From positions 1 to 9,487 of the forward strand of contig JAOAAW010000150.1 of the NCBI GenBank assembly GCA_026418655.1: a DNA stretch of 9,487 bases. Direction: 5' to 3'. Below the pieces are notes generated by a model. The model was not told the DNA's origin, ran no database searches, and saw only the letters and a list, made by a program, of their open reading frames with translations. This document shows, one piece after another, positions 1-5,884 of the stretch (the stretch's first letter is position 1; each line of letters begins with the position of its first letter). A program made the position numbers and the translations under genes. The DNA comes from a bacterium. Its GTDB lineage: Bacteria > Ratteibacteria > UBA8468 > B48-G9 > DTJG01.

Positions 1-2
1 AA

Positions 3-296
3 ATAAAGAAAAAAGGTGTCGCACCGGTGAAAAGTGATCGTTATTTTATTCAGACAGCCTATGCATTCCCGCTTGAAAATGATCATGTAATTGAACCTGT
101 GCTGAAATACGAGGTTTATGACCCGGATACTAAAAAGACAAAAGATACACAGAGTATATTCACTGCTGGTTTGAACTGGTACATGGGCAAAAACGTGAAA
201 CTCAGCACAAACTACAGATGGAGAAACGATGAAAAAGGCGGTAAAATAGAAACCAATAGCAACGAATGGTTTACACAGGTTCAAATAAGGTATTAA
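3..296 (+). CDS. Phosphate-selective porin O/P-type outer-membrane protein, C-terminal fragment (5' end outside window)
   Basis: The reading frame is open from the left edge and ends with TAA at 294-296, leaving 97 residues of a longer protein. A GTG at 27 could be mistaken for a start, but the frame continues upstream of it without a stop and there is no ribosome binding site. The segment shows alternating polar and hydrophobic strands with aromatic girdle residues, a GLNWYMGKNVKLSTNYRW stretch, and a final residue Tyr (VQIRY), the usual end of an outer-membrane beta-barrel recognised for assembly. The NWY-x-NVKL-x-NY pattern is what I recall from the last strands of the phosphate-selective porin O and P family. 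It lies only 25 nt upstream of pstS, so it is probably in the same transcript and supplies phosphate to the periplasm. Family assignment rests on about 100 residues plus context; another 16-strand porin is possible. Confidence 0.72.
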   Translation: MKKKGVAPVKSDRYFIQTAYAFPLENDHVIEPVLKYEVYDPDTKKTKDTQSIFTAGLNWYMGKNVKLSTNYRWRNDEKGGKIETNSNEWFTQVQIRY

Positions 297-310
297 TCAA
301 CAACAAAAAA

Positions 311-316
311 AGGAGG
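311..316 (+). promoter_or_regulatory. Strong Shine-Dalgarno of pstS
   Basis: AGGAGG lies 5 nt before the pstS ATG at 322. It is the strongest ribosome binding site in the operon; pstC, pstA and pstB have none comparable. This fits the need for much more periplasmic binding protein than membrane transporter. Confidence 0.85.
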
Positions 317-321
317 ATTAA

Positions 322-1365
322 ATGAAAAATTTATTAAAAAATTTTGTAAAAATAGCAGTAATAGCACTTGCATGCTGCTATGGAGCAAAAGCTTCTAATA
401 TTGAATTAACAGGTGCTGGAGCAACATTCCCATATCCACTTTATTCAAAGATGTTTGATGTTTATTACAAGGAAAGAGGAATCAAAGTAAATTATTCAGC
501 AATCGGATCAGGTGGAGGAATAAGACAATTATCAGCAAAAACTGTTGACTTTGGTGGTTCGGACGCATTTTTAACAGACCAGCAACTAAATGAAATGGGA
601 GAAATCCTACATATTCCAATATGCATGGGAGCAGTTGTTCTTGCGTACAACTTAAGCGGTGTAAATGAACTTAATCTTACCCCTGACCTTATATCTGAAA
701 TCTTTCTTGGGAAGATTAAAAAGTGGAATGACCCGAAAATTCAAAAGTTAAACCCAAAGGCTAACCTACCGGATATGAATATTGTAAGCGTTCACAGATC
801 TGACGGTAGTGGCACAACATTTATTTTTACAGATTACCTCAGCAAAATAAGTGATGAATGGAAAAATAAAGTTGGTACAGGAACTGCTGTAAATTGGCCC
901 TCCGGACTTGGTGGAAAAGGAAATCCTGGAGTCGCAGGGCTTATAAAACAAGTGCCAGCATCTATTGGCTATGTAGAATTGATTTATGCACTGGCAAATA
1001 AAATACCTTTTGCCACGATCCAGAATAAGAATGGCATTTTCATAAAACCATCCTTGACAAGTACCAGCGCATCAGCAAATGTTAAACTTCCTGACGATAT
1101 GAGGGTTATGATTACAAATACTGATGCAAAAGATGGTTATCCAATAAGTGGATTCACCTGGATACTAGTTTATAAGGAACAAAACTATGGTGGTAGAACC
1201 TATGAAAAAGCAAAAGCACTTGTCGACCTATTATGGTGGATGACACATGAAGGGCAAAAATTCACACAAGACCTTCACTATGCTCCCCTTTCAAAAGAAG
1301 CAGTTAAGAAAGCCGAAAATCTGATCAAGTCTATCACATACGATGGGAAAAGAATAATCAATTAA
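322..1365 (+). CDS. pstS: Phosphate ABC transporter, periplasmic phosphate-binding protein PstS
   Basis: 347 residues, normal family length. PstS captures inorganic phosphate in the periplasm and delivers it to the PstC-PstA channel. The N-terminus has a Lys-rich start, a hydrophobic core (about 9-19) and a likely signal peptidase I site after AKA (residues 22-24). The two Cys at 18-19 do not form a good lipobox, so a lipoprotein is less likely. Phosphate-contact motifs are all present: GAGATFPYPLY (31-41), SGGGIRQ (63-69), DFGGSDAFL (77-84, with Ser80 and Asp81) and the loop RSDGSGTTF (159-167) containing the usual anion-binding Arg/Ser/Gly/Thr set. SIGYVEL (214-220) is also typical. The start is fixed by AGGAGG five bases upstream. 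It follows the porin by 25 nt and precedes pstC by 97 nt, a gap with a hairpin and a possible promoter. Confidence 0.97.
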   Translation: MKNLLKNFVKIAVIALACCYGAKASNIELTGAGATFPYPLYSKMFDVYYKERGIKVNYSAIGSGGGIRQLSAKTVDFGGSDAFLTDQQLNEMGEILHIPICMGAVVLAYNLSGVNELNLTPDLISEIFLGKIKKWNDPKIQKLNPKANLPDMNIVSVHRSDGSGTTFIFTDYLSKISDEWKNKVGTGTAVNWPSGLGGKGNPGVAGLIKQVPASIGYVELIYALANKIPFATIQNKNGIFIKPSLTSTSASANVKLPDDMRVMITNTDAKDGYPISGFTWILVYKEQNYGGRTYEKAKALVDLLWWMTHEGQKFTQDLHYAPLSKEAVKKAENLIKSITYDGKRIIN

Positions 1366-1384
1366 CAGAGGTAAAGGTGAAAAA

Positions 1385-1414
1385 GAAGAAGGCTCCCGGC
1401 CGGGAGCCTTCTTC
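1385..1414 (+). promoter_or_regulatory. Perfect GC-rich palindrome (stem-loop) between pstS and pstC
   Basis: The left arm GAAGAAGGCTCCCGG (1385-1399) is the exact reverse complement of 1400-1414, giving a 13-bp stem with a GGCC loop. It begins 20 nt after the pstS stop. On the + strand it is followed by CCTAAAAAAGG and not a T-run, so it is not a canonical intrinsic terminator. A stem here most plausibly protects the pstS mRNA 3' end or causes partial termination, so that pstS is made in excess over pstCAB. That role is inference. The other strand does carry a short T-run after the stem, but no gene reads into it from that side. Confidence 0.8.
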
Positions 1415-1431
1415 CCTAAAAAAGGTCTCTG

Positions 1432-1440
1432 TGGTATAAT
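1432..1440 (+). promoter_or_regulatory. Extended -10 promoter element upstream of pstC
   Basis: TGGTATAAT matches the extended -10 consensus TGnTATAAT exactly (TATAAT at 1435-1440). The -35 position for a 17-bp spacer reads TTCCCT, a weak match, as is common for extended -10 promoters. The predicted start is near 1447, leaving a leader of about 15 nt before the pstC ATG at 1463. It could supply pstCAB-phoU transcription independently of pstS. I see no convincing Pho box. Confidence 0.5.
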
Positions 1441-1462
1441 TAATTTCCAAAAAAACAAAAAA

Positions 1463-2431
1463 ATGGATACAAACAATAACCAGCATAAATTATGTCATAT
1501 TAATCCTGACTGGTGCTGGCTTTCAAGAGTCAAAAGAATTTTTAAGATAACTGATATTATGCCTGATTTCTTATTCAGAAAAATTATCCTCATCTCAGGG
1601 CTAAGTATACTTATTTTGACAATCATGATTCTTGTATCCTTAGTTACAAATTCAATGCTTTCGATAAAAACATTTGGTTTCAAGTTTTTTACAGCCAGAG
1701 TATGGGATCCTGTTTTTGATCAATATGGCTCTTTTCCATTTATTGCAGGAACATTGCTAACTTCTTTTCTTGCCTTAATCATCTCCGTACCTTTTTCTCT
1801 TGCAATTTCACTGTATCTTGGTGGCGAATTTATAAAGGAAAAATCATTTTTTGCAGGGTTTTTAAAGAACTCCATTGATTTATTATCCGGCATTCCATCA
1901 GTTGTTTATGGCTTTTTCGGATTGTTTCTAATTGTACCGATAGTAAGATACATCCAGATGAAATTTGGAGTTGAACCTTATGGTGTTGGTATTTTCACAG
2001 CTTCTATAGTTCTTGCCATAATGATTATTCCTTTTTCCGCGTCCCTGGGAAGAGAAGTAATAGAAATGGTACCGGCTGAAATTAAAGAAGCCGGGTATTC
2101 GCTTGGTTCTACGAGATTTGAAGTAATCAGATATATCATACTGCCCTATTGCAAATCTGGAATTATTGCTGGAGTATTGCTTGCACTCGGAAGGGCAATC
2201 GGTGAAACAATGGCTGTAACAATGGTTGTAGGAAATTCAAATATTATGCCTTCGAACATTTTTTCACCTGCTAATACAATGGCTTCAGTTATTGCTAATG
2301 AATTTGCTGAAGCAATAAAAGAACTGCACTTTTCAAGTCTTATTGAGATTGGTGTTGTCCTTTTTTTTGTAACAACTGTAATAAGTATTTCAGGAAAGAT
2401 TATCATTAGAAAATTTGCAATTCGGACATAA
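1463..2431 (+). CDS. pstC: Phosphate ABC transporter permease PstC
   Basis: Inner-membrane subunit that forms the phosphate channel with PstA. As called it has 322 residues. Hydrophobic segments lie near 41-61, 93-118, 143-163, 175-192, 231-256 and 292-310, giving the six-helix MetI-like permease layout. The EAA loop that docks on PstB is at about 207-228 (KEAGYSLGSTRFEVIRYI), followed by the family motif GRAIGETMAV (243-252). The start is uncertain. Neither ATG 1463 nor the in-frame ATG 1559 (Met33) has a Shine-Dalgarno sequence. Starting at 1559 would give 290 residues, closer to the usual PstC N-terminus; the extra 32 residues are polar, rich in Cys and Trp, and not a part of the family that I recognise. 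I kept 1463 because it lies about 15 nt downstream of a predicted transcription start. The stop is 6 nt before pstA. Confidence 0.93.
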   Translation: MDTNNNQHKLCHINPDWCWLSRVKRIFKITDIMPDFLFRKIILISGLSILILTIMILVSLVTNSMLSIKTFGFKFFTARVWDPVFDQYGSFPFIAGTLLTSFLALIISVPFSLAISLYLGGEFIKEKSFFAGFLKNSIDLLSGIPSVVYGFFGLFLIVPIVRYIQMKFGVEPYGVGIFTASIVLAIMIIPFSASLGREVIEMVPAEIKEAGYSLGSTRFEVIRYIILPYCKSGIIAGVLLALGRAIGETMAVTMVVGNSNIMPSNIFSPANTMASVIANEFAEAIKELHFSSLIEIGVVLFFVTTVISISGKIIIRKFAIRT

Positions 2432-2437
2432 ATTGTT

Positions 2438-3280
2438 ATGGAAAAGATAAAGGTAAGGATAATAAAAGATAGAATATTCAGTTTGATACTGATAACTCTT
2501 GCTTTTATTGCATGTTTACCTTTATTTTTAATACTCGGATTTATCATAAAAAACGGTGCATTATCTATAAATCTTGACTTCTTTTTTCATCTACCAAAGC
2601 CAGTAGGAGATGAAGGCGGTGGTATTTCCAATGCAATTGTTGGGACTTTCATAATTGTTGGTATTGCATTTATTATTGCTGTCCCACTGTCAATTCTTGC
2701 CGGAATTTATTTGGCAGAGAATAGAAAAAACTTATTATCAGAAATTATGAGAATAAGCGTGGATATTCTTGCCAGTATTCCTTCCATAGTCATAGGAATC
2801 ATCGCTTACCTGTGGATTGTAAAACCGATGAAATCATTCTCTGCTTTTTCTGGTGGTGTGGCTCTTGCTATCATCATGTTACCGGTTGTCATTAAGTCTA
2901 CAGAAGAAACTCTTGCAATGATACCTTACAGTTTGAAAGAAGCATCCTTTGCTCTTGGGGTACCATACTATAGAACCATCCTTAAAGTGATATTTCCAGC
3001 TGGATTAAGTGGTGTTATTACCGGTATACTTATTGCAATTGCCAGAATTGCTGGCGAAACAGCACCGCTGCTGTTCACTGCTTTCGGTAATCCTTTTATG
3101 AATCTAAATATCACAAAACCAATGAATACGATAACACTGGTTGTTTTTAACTATTCTACAAGCCCTTATGAACAATGGCATCAAATTGCGTGGGCAGCAG
3201 CACTCGTTTTATTAATAATTGTGCTGGGATTTAACATTCTATCAAGGATCATTTCAAAAAAATGGAAAGTGAAGTTTTAA
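2438..3280 (+). CDS. pstA: Phosphate ABC transporter permease PstA
   Basis: 280 residues, usual family length; the second half of the membrane channel for phosphate. Hydrophobic segments lie near 14-37, 65-92, 108-128, 138-152, 187-204 and 250-268. The EAA loop for contact with PstB is at about 167-186 (KEASFALGVPYYRTILKVIF), followed by the conserved IARIAGETAPLLFTA (201-215), which distinguishes PstA from PstC. The periplasmic stretch PVGDEGGGISNAIVGT (55-70) is also typical of PstA. The ATG is 6 nt after the pstC stop without a visible Shine-Dalgarno sequence, so translation is probably coupled to pstC. The 3' end overlaps the start of pstB by 19 nt. Confidence 0.95.
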   Translation: MEKIKVRIIKDRIFSLILITLAFIACLPLFLILGFIIKNGALSINLDFFFHLPKPVGDEGGGISNAIVGTFIIVGIAFIIAVPLSILAGIYLAENRKNLLSEIMRISVDILASIPSIVIGIIAYLWIVKPMKSFSAFSGGVALAIIMLPVVIKSTEETLAMIPYSLKEASFALGVPYYRTILKVIFPAGLSGVITGILIAIARIAGETAPLLFTAFGNPFMNLNITKPMNTITLVVFNYSTSPYEQWHQIAWAAALVLLIIVLGFNILSRIISKKWKVKF

Positions 3281-4020
3281 AGATCGAGAATTTCAGCGCT
3301 GGTTTTGGGAAATGCTTTGTATTGAAGGATATTAATTTTTCAGTTCAACAAAACAAAATAACTGCTATCATGGGTCCTTCAGGTTGTGGAAAGACAACCC
3401 TTATTAGATGCATCAATAGAATGCATGAATTTTCACCAGGAGCAGTATATTCAGGCAGAATCTTACTGCATGGTGAAGACATTTATTCAATTAATCCGAT
3501 AATCGTAAGAAGGAAGATTGGTATGGTATTTCAACGGCCAAATCCTTTTCCTACAATGAGTATATACGATAATGTTTTATCAGGTTTTATACTCAATGGC
3601 ATCAGATTAAAAAAAGAAGAAAAAGACCAGATAGTTTTCAATGCTCTTCAGAAGTCTGGTCTCTGGGAAGAAGTAAAGGATAATCTTCACAGAAGAGGCA
3701 CTTTCTTATCAGGTGGACAACAACAGAGACTTTGTATCGCAAGGGCACTTGCAATGAACCCGGATATATTGCTCCTTGATGAACCAACGTCATCCCTTGA
3801 CCCGAAATCAACTTTATTGATTGAACAATTGATGGAAGAATTGAAACAAAGTATAACAATCCTTATTGTCACCCATAATATCGCCCAGGCAGCAAGGATA
3901 TCTGATTATGTAGCATTTCTGTATCTTGGAGAACTGATAGAATTTGGTCCATCAAAGAAGATATTTACTGCACCTGAAAATAAAAAAACCGAAGAATACC
4001 TGACAGGAAAATTTGGATAA
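3262..4020 (+). CDS. pstB: Phosphate ABC transporter ATP-binding protein PstB
   Basis: 252 residues, the normal PstB size. It hydrolyses ATP on the cytoplasmic face to drive phosphate through PstC-PstA. All ABC ATPase motifs are intact: Walker A GPSGCGKTT (38-46), Q-loop in VFQRPNPFP (89-97, a PstB-specific stretch), signature LSGGQQQR (149-156), Walker B ILLLDEPTSSLDP (169-181) with catalytic Glu174, and H-loop His205 in THN. INRMHEF (51-57) and the C-terminal YLTGKFG resemble the NRMND and YITGRFG blocks of known PstB proteins. The start lies inside pstA (19-nt overlap). AAGGA at 3244-3248 is too far away to be a good ribosome binding site, so coupling to pstA is likely. Confidence 0.97.
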   Translation: MESEVLKIENFSAGFGKCFVLKDINFSVQQNKITAIMGPSGCGKTTLIRCINRMHEFSPGAVYSGRILLHGEDIYSINPIIVRRKIGMVFQRPNPFPTMSIYDNVLSGFILNGIRLKKEEKDQIVFNALQKSGLWEEVKDNLHRRGTFLSGGQQQRLCIARALAMNPDILLLDEPTSSLDPKSTLLIEQLMEELKQSITILIVTHNIAQAARISDYVAFLYLGELIEFGPSKKIFTAPENKKTEEYLTGKFG

Positions 4021-4050
4021 AAAAGTAGATTCAATTCAATCATTTACATT

Positions 4051-4055
4051 GGAGA
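4051..4055 (+). promoter_or_regulatory. Shine-Dalgarno that decides the phoU start
   Basis: GGAGA ends 5 nt before the ATG at 4061. The earlier in-frame TTG at 4013, which overlaps the end of pstB, has no comparable site, so this motif favours 4061 as the start of phoU. Confidence 0.7.
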
Positions 4056-4060
4056 AAAAT

Positions 4061-4714
4061 ATGATTGAAACCAGACTTCAAGAAGTCAAACAGAGATTAG
4101 TTGAATTTTCCCTTTTGACCGAAAAAATGATAGAAGATAGTATTAAAGGGTTATTAAAAAAGAACCCTGATCTTCTCAAACATGTAATAGATGTCGACGA
4201 ACCGCAGACAAACAAGCTTGAACTGGAAATAGAAGAATTGTGTGTTGAGATAATTGCTCAGTTTGCACCAAAAGCATCTCACCTGAGAACAATTCTGATG
4301 ATTTTAAAGATCAACAATGATCTTGAAAGAATGGGGGACCACGCTGTAAATATCTGTGAAAGCGCTTTATTTTTGATTGAAAGACCGGATGTAAAGCCAT
4401 TAATTGATATCCCAAGAATGGCAGAACTAACTGTAAAAATGCTTGATGATAGTTTAAAATCGTATATTGACCAGAATCCTGAACTAGCAAAAGAAGTGTG
4501 CAGAAGAGACGAAAATGTGGACAATTTGCGAAATCAAATTTTAAGGGAACTTATTACATACATGATAAACGACCCCACAACAATAGAAAGAGCTCTTCAT
4601 CTTTTAAGAATTGCACAAAACCTTGAAAGAATTGCAGACCTATCAACAAATGTCTGTGAGGATGTTGTCTTCATGGTTGAAGGTAAGGTAATAAAACATC
4701 ATATAAGTCAATAA
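4061..4714 (+). CDS. phoU: Phosphate transport regulator PhoU
   Basis: 217 residues from ATG 4061, matching the family size of about 215-235. An in-frame TTG at 4013 would add 16 residues not typical of PhoU, and the GGAGA before 4061 supports the shorter form. PhoU is a cytoplasmic, peripheral-membrane protein of two three-helix bundles that links the Pst transporter to the PhoR/PhoB response and restrains phosphate uptake. Both repeats carry the metal-binding signature: NDLERMGDHAVNI (86-98) and QNLERIADLSTNVCED (186-201). The end VEGKVIKHH is also typical. It closes the operon. Its TAA (4712-4714) is only 3 nt from the 3' end of the convergent 5S rRNA gene, and no separate terminator for this operon is visible. 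Confidence 0.95.
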   Translation: MIETRLQEVKQRLVEFSLLTEKMIEDSIKGLLKKNPDLLKHVIDVDEPQTNKLELEIEELCVEIIAQFAPKASHLRTILMILKINNDLERMGDHAVNICESALFLIERPDVKPLIDIPRMAELTVKMLDDSLKSYIDQNPELAKEVCRRDENVDNLRNQILRELITYMINDPTTIERALHLLRIAQNLERIADLSTNVCEDVVFMVEGKVIKHHISQ

Positions 4715-4727
4715 AAATCCCGGCAAC
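4713..4727 (-). terminator. Possible self-terminator of the 5S gene (closing helix plus T-run)
   Basis: On the - strand the 3' arm of the 5S closing helix (GTTGCCGGG) runs into ATTTTTATTG, with TTTTT at 4717-4713. The T-run overlaps the phoU stop codon. A stable GC-rich helix followed by U's resembles an intrinsic terminator, but the two arms are about 95 nt apart and folded as 5S, so this use is inference. Confidence 0.35.
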
Positions 4728-4834
4728 ACCTACTCTCCCGCCCGCTCTCGCGGACAGTACCATCGGCGCCAGAGGGCTTAACGACCGTGTTCGGGATGGG
4801 AACGGGTGTTTCCCCTCGACTATGGTTGCCGGGA
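4718..4834 (-). rRNA. rrf: 5S ribosomal RNA, solitary copy
   Basis: Read on the - strand, the region starts CCCGGCAACCATAG and ends GTAGGTGTTGCCGGG, about 115-117 nt, the normal 5S length. The ends form a perfect 9-bp closing helix (CCCGGCAAC with GTTGCCGGG), extendable by one U-A pair. Universal 5S features are present: the loop C block TTCCCATCCCGAACACGG, GCGCCGATGGTACTG for helix IV/loop E, and the GGGAGAGTAGG stretch opposite it. By hand count it is about 65% GC, far above its surroundings. It is not beside 23S or 16S. It lies 13 nt after the mtnA stop on the same strand and converges on phoU. A promoter of its own overlaps the end of mtnA. Exact ends may be off by a base or two. Confidence 0.97.
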
Positions 4835-4839
4835 GTTTA

Positions 4840-4868
4840 ATACTAATCTATTTTTTTAATTTTGTCAA
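4840..4868 (-). promoter_or_regulatory. Dedicated sigma70-type promoter of the 5S rRNA gene, overlapping the mtnA 3' end
   Basis: On the - strand, TTGACA (4868-4863, a perfect -35) is followed by a 17-bp A/T-rich spacer and TAGTAT (4845-4840, 4 of 6 matches to TATAAT). Counting from the -10 box predicts a start at about 4833, within one base of the 5S 5' end. The -35 box is also the codons for Leu339-Thr340 of mtnA, and the spacer holds the mtnA stop codon. Confidence 0.7.
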
Positions 4869-5882
4869 GTCCGATGGTGAAAAAATACCCTTCTCAGTGA
4901 TGAATCCTGCAATCAATGAAAATGGAGTTATATCAAAGGCAGGATTGTAAACATAAATATGAGTAGGAGTAATTCTTTTCCCCATAATACATTCAATCTC
5001 TTCTCCGTCTCTGTGCTCAATCGGAATCCTGGTTCCATCAGATAAAGAAAAATCAAAGGTTGAAAATGGTGCGGCAACATAAAATGGAATTTTGTGATGC
5101 TTTGCAAGCACAGCAACAGAATAAGTGCCTATCTTGTTTGCTGTATCGCCATTTCTTGCAATCCTATCTGCACCTGTGATTACAAGATCGATTTTCCCTT
5201 GTTTCATAAGAAAACCTGCCATATTATCGCATATTAGAATTGATTTAATCCCTGCTTTTTTTAATTCCCACATTGTAAGCCTGGCACCTTGCAATACTGG
5301 TCTTGTCTCATCAACGAATACAGTTAAATCTTTACCTTTTTCTGACGCAAGATATATCGGAGCAAGAGCGGTTCCTATGCCGCTTGTTGCAAGTGCTCCT
5401 GCATTGCAATGGGTGAGTATTCTCATGCCGTTCTTTATCAGTTTTTCACCATGTTTTGCAATAGCAGAACAACTTTCAAGATCCTCATCAAACATTTTTT
5501 TGCACTCATCTTCCATTTTTGCAACAATTTCTGACGGTGTCAGCATAGAATTGTTTTCAATAATGGATTGCAATCTGTCAACTCCATAAAATAGATTAAA
5601 TGCTGTCGGTCTGCAACCTTTGATAAACTTAATTGATTTCTTCATTGTGTCAAAAAATTCATTTCTTTCTTTTTTATACACTTTTTTTGCTGCCAGTAAT
5701 AATCCGAAGGACGCAGCCAGTCCAATAGCGGGTGCCCCTCTTATTTTTAATGTTTTTATTGCTTTGTAAACTTCTTCAATTGTGCGAAGATTGATATATC
5801 TTTCAATTGCCGGAAGAGATGATTGATCTAATATTTCAAGATAGTTTTTTTTCCACTCAAGGGTTCTTATAATCTGCTTCAT
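4848..5882 (-). CDS. mtnA: S-methyl-5-thioribose-1-phosphate isomerase MtnA
   Basis: 344 residues, the usual length. It converts the ring form of methylthioribose-1-phosphate to methylthioribulose-1-phosphate in the cytoplasm, a step of methionine salvage from methylthioadenosine. Catalytic motifs are intact: RGAPAIG (48-54), THCNAG with the catalytic Cys159, QGARLTMWEL (198-207) and TGADRIARNGDTANKIGT (236-253) with the catalytic Asp239. These set it apart from its relatives eIF2B and ribose-1,5-bisphosphate isomerase, which lack the same Cys/Asp context. The ATG follows the dnaE stop after 2 nt (TGATTATG) without a clear ribosome binding site, which suggests coupled translation. The last codons double as the -35 box and spacer of the 5S promoter. 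No other methionine-salvage gene is in the window. Confidence 0.95.
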   Translation of the reverse strand: MKQIIRTLEWKKNYLEILDQSSLPAIERYINLRTIEEVYKAIKTLKIRGAPAIGLAASFGLLLAAKKVYKKERNEFFDTMKKSIKFIKGCRPTAFNLFYGVDRLQSIIENNSMLTPSEIVAKMEDECKKMFDEDLESCSAIAKHGEKLIKNGMRILTHCNAGALATSGIGTALAPIYLASEKGKDLTVFVDETRPVLQGARLTMWELKKAGIKSILICDNMAGFLMKQGKIDLVITGADRIARNGDTANKIGTYSVAVLAKHHKIPFYVAAPFSTFDFSLSDGTRIPIEHRDGEEIECIMGKRITPTHIYVYNPAFDITPFSLIAGFITEKGIFSPSDLTKLKK

Positions 5883-5884
5883 AA

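Noticed and set aside
27..296. Complete small protein of 89 residues starting at GTG 27
   Set aside because: The frame is open upstream to the window edge and there is no ribosome binding site; the sequence is the tail of a porin.
1385..1414. Intrinsic terminator for pstS
   Set aside because: No T-run follows the stem on the + strand. The T-run on the other side would serve a - strand transcript for which there is no gene. It is kept as a stem-loop only.
2146..2547. 133-codon open frame on the - strand across the pstC-pstA junction
   Set aside because: It is antisense to two clear permease genes; its hydrophobic character reflects the complement of membrane-protein codons.
4013..4060. phoU start at TTG 4013, overlapping the end of pstB
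   Set aside because: No Shine-Dalgarno sequence, a weak start codon and 16 extra residues not typical of PhoU; ATG 4061 with GGAGA is better.
5125..5589. 154-codon open frame on the + strand antisense to mtnA
   Set aside because: It is a mirror of a well-supported gene with no ribosome binding site or recognisable domain; the Ser/Ile/Phe-rich composition is what the complement of AT-rich coding DNA gives.
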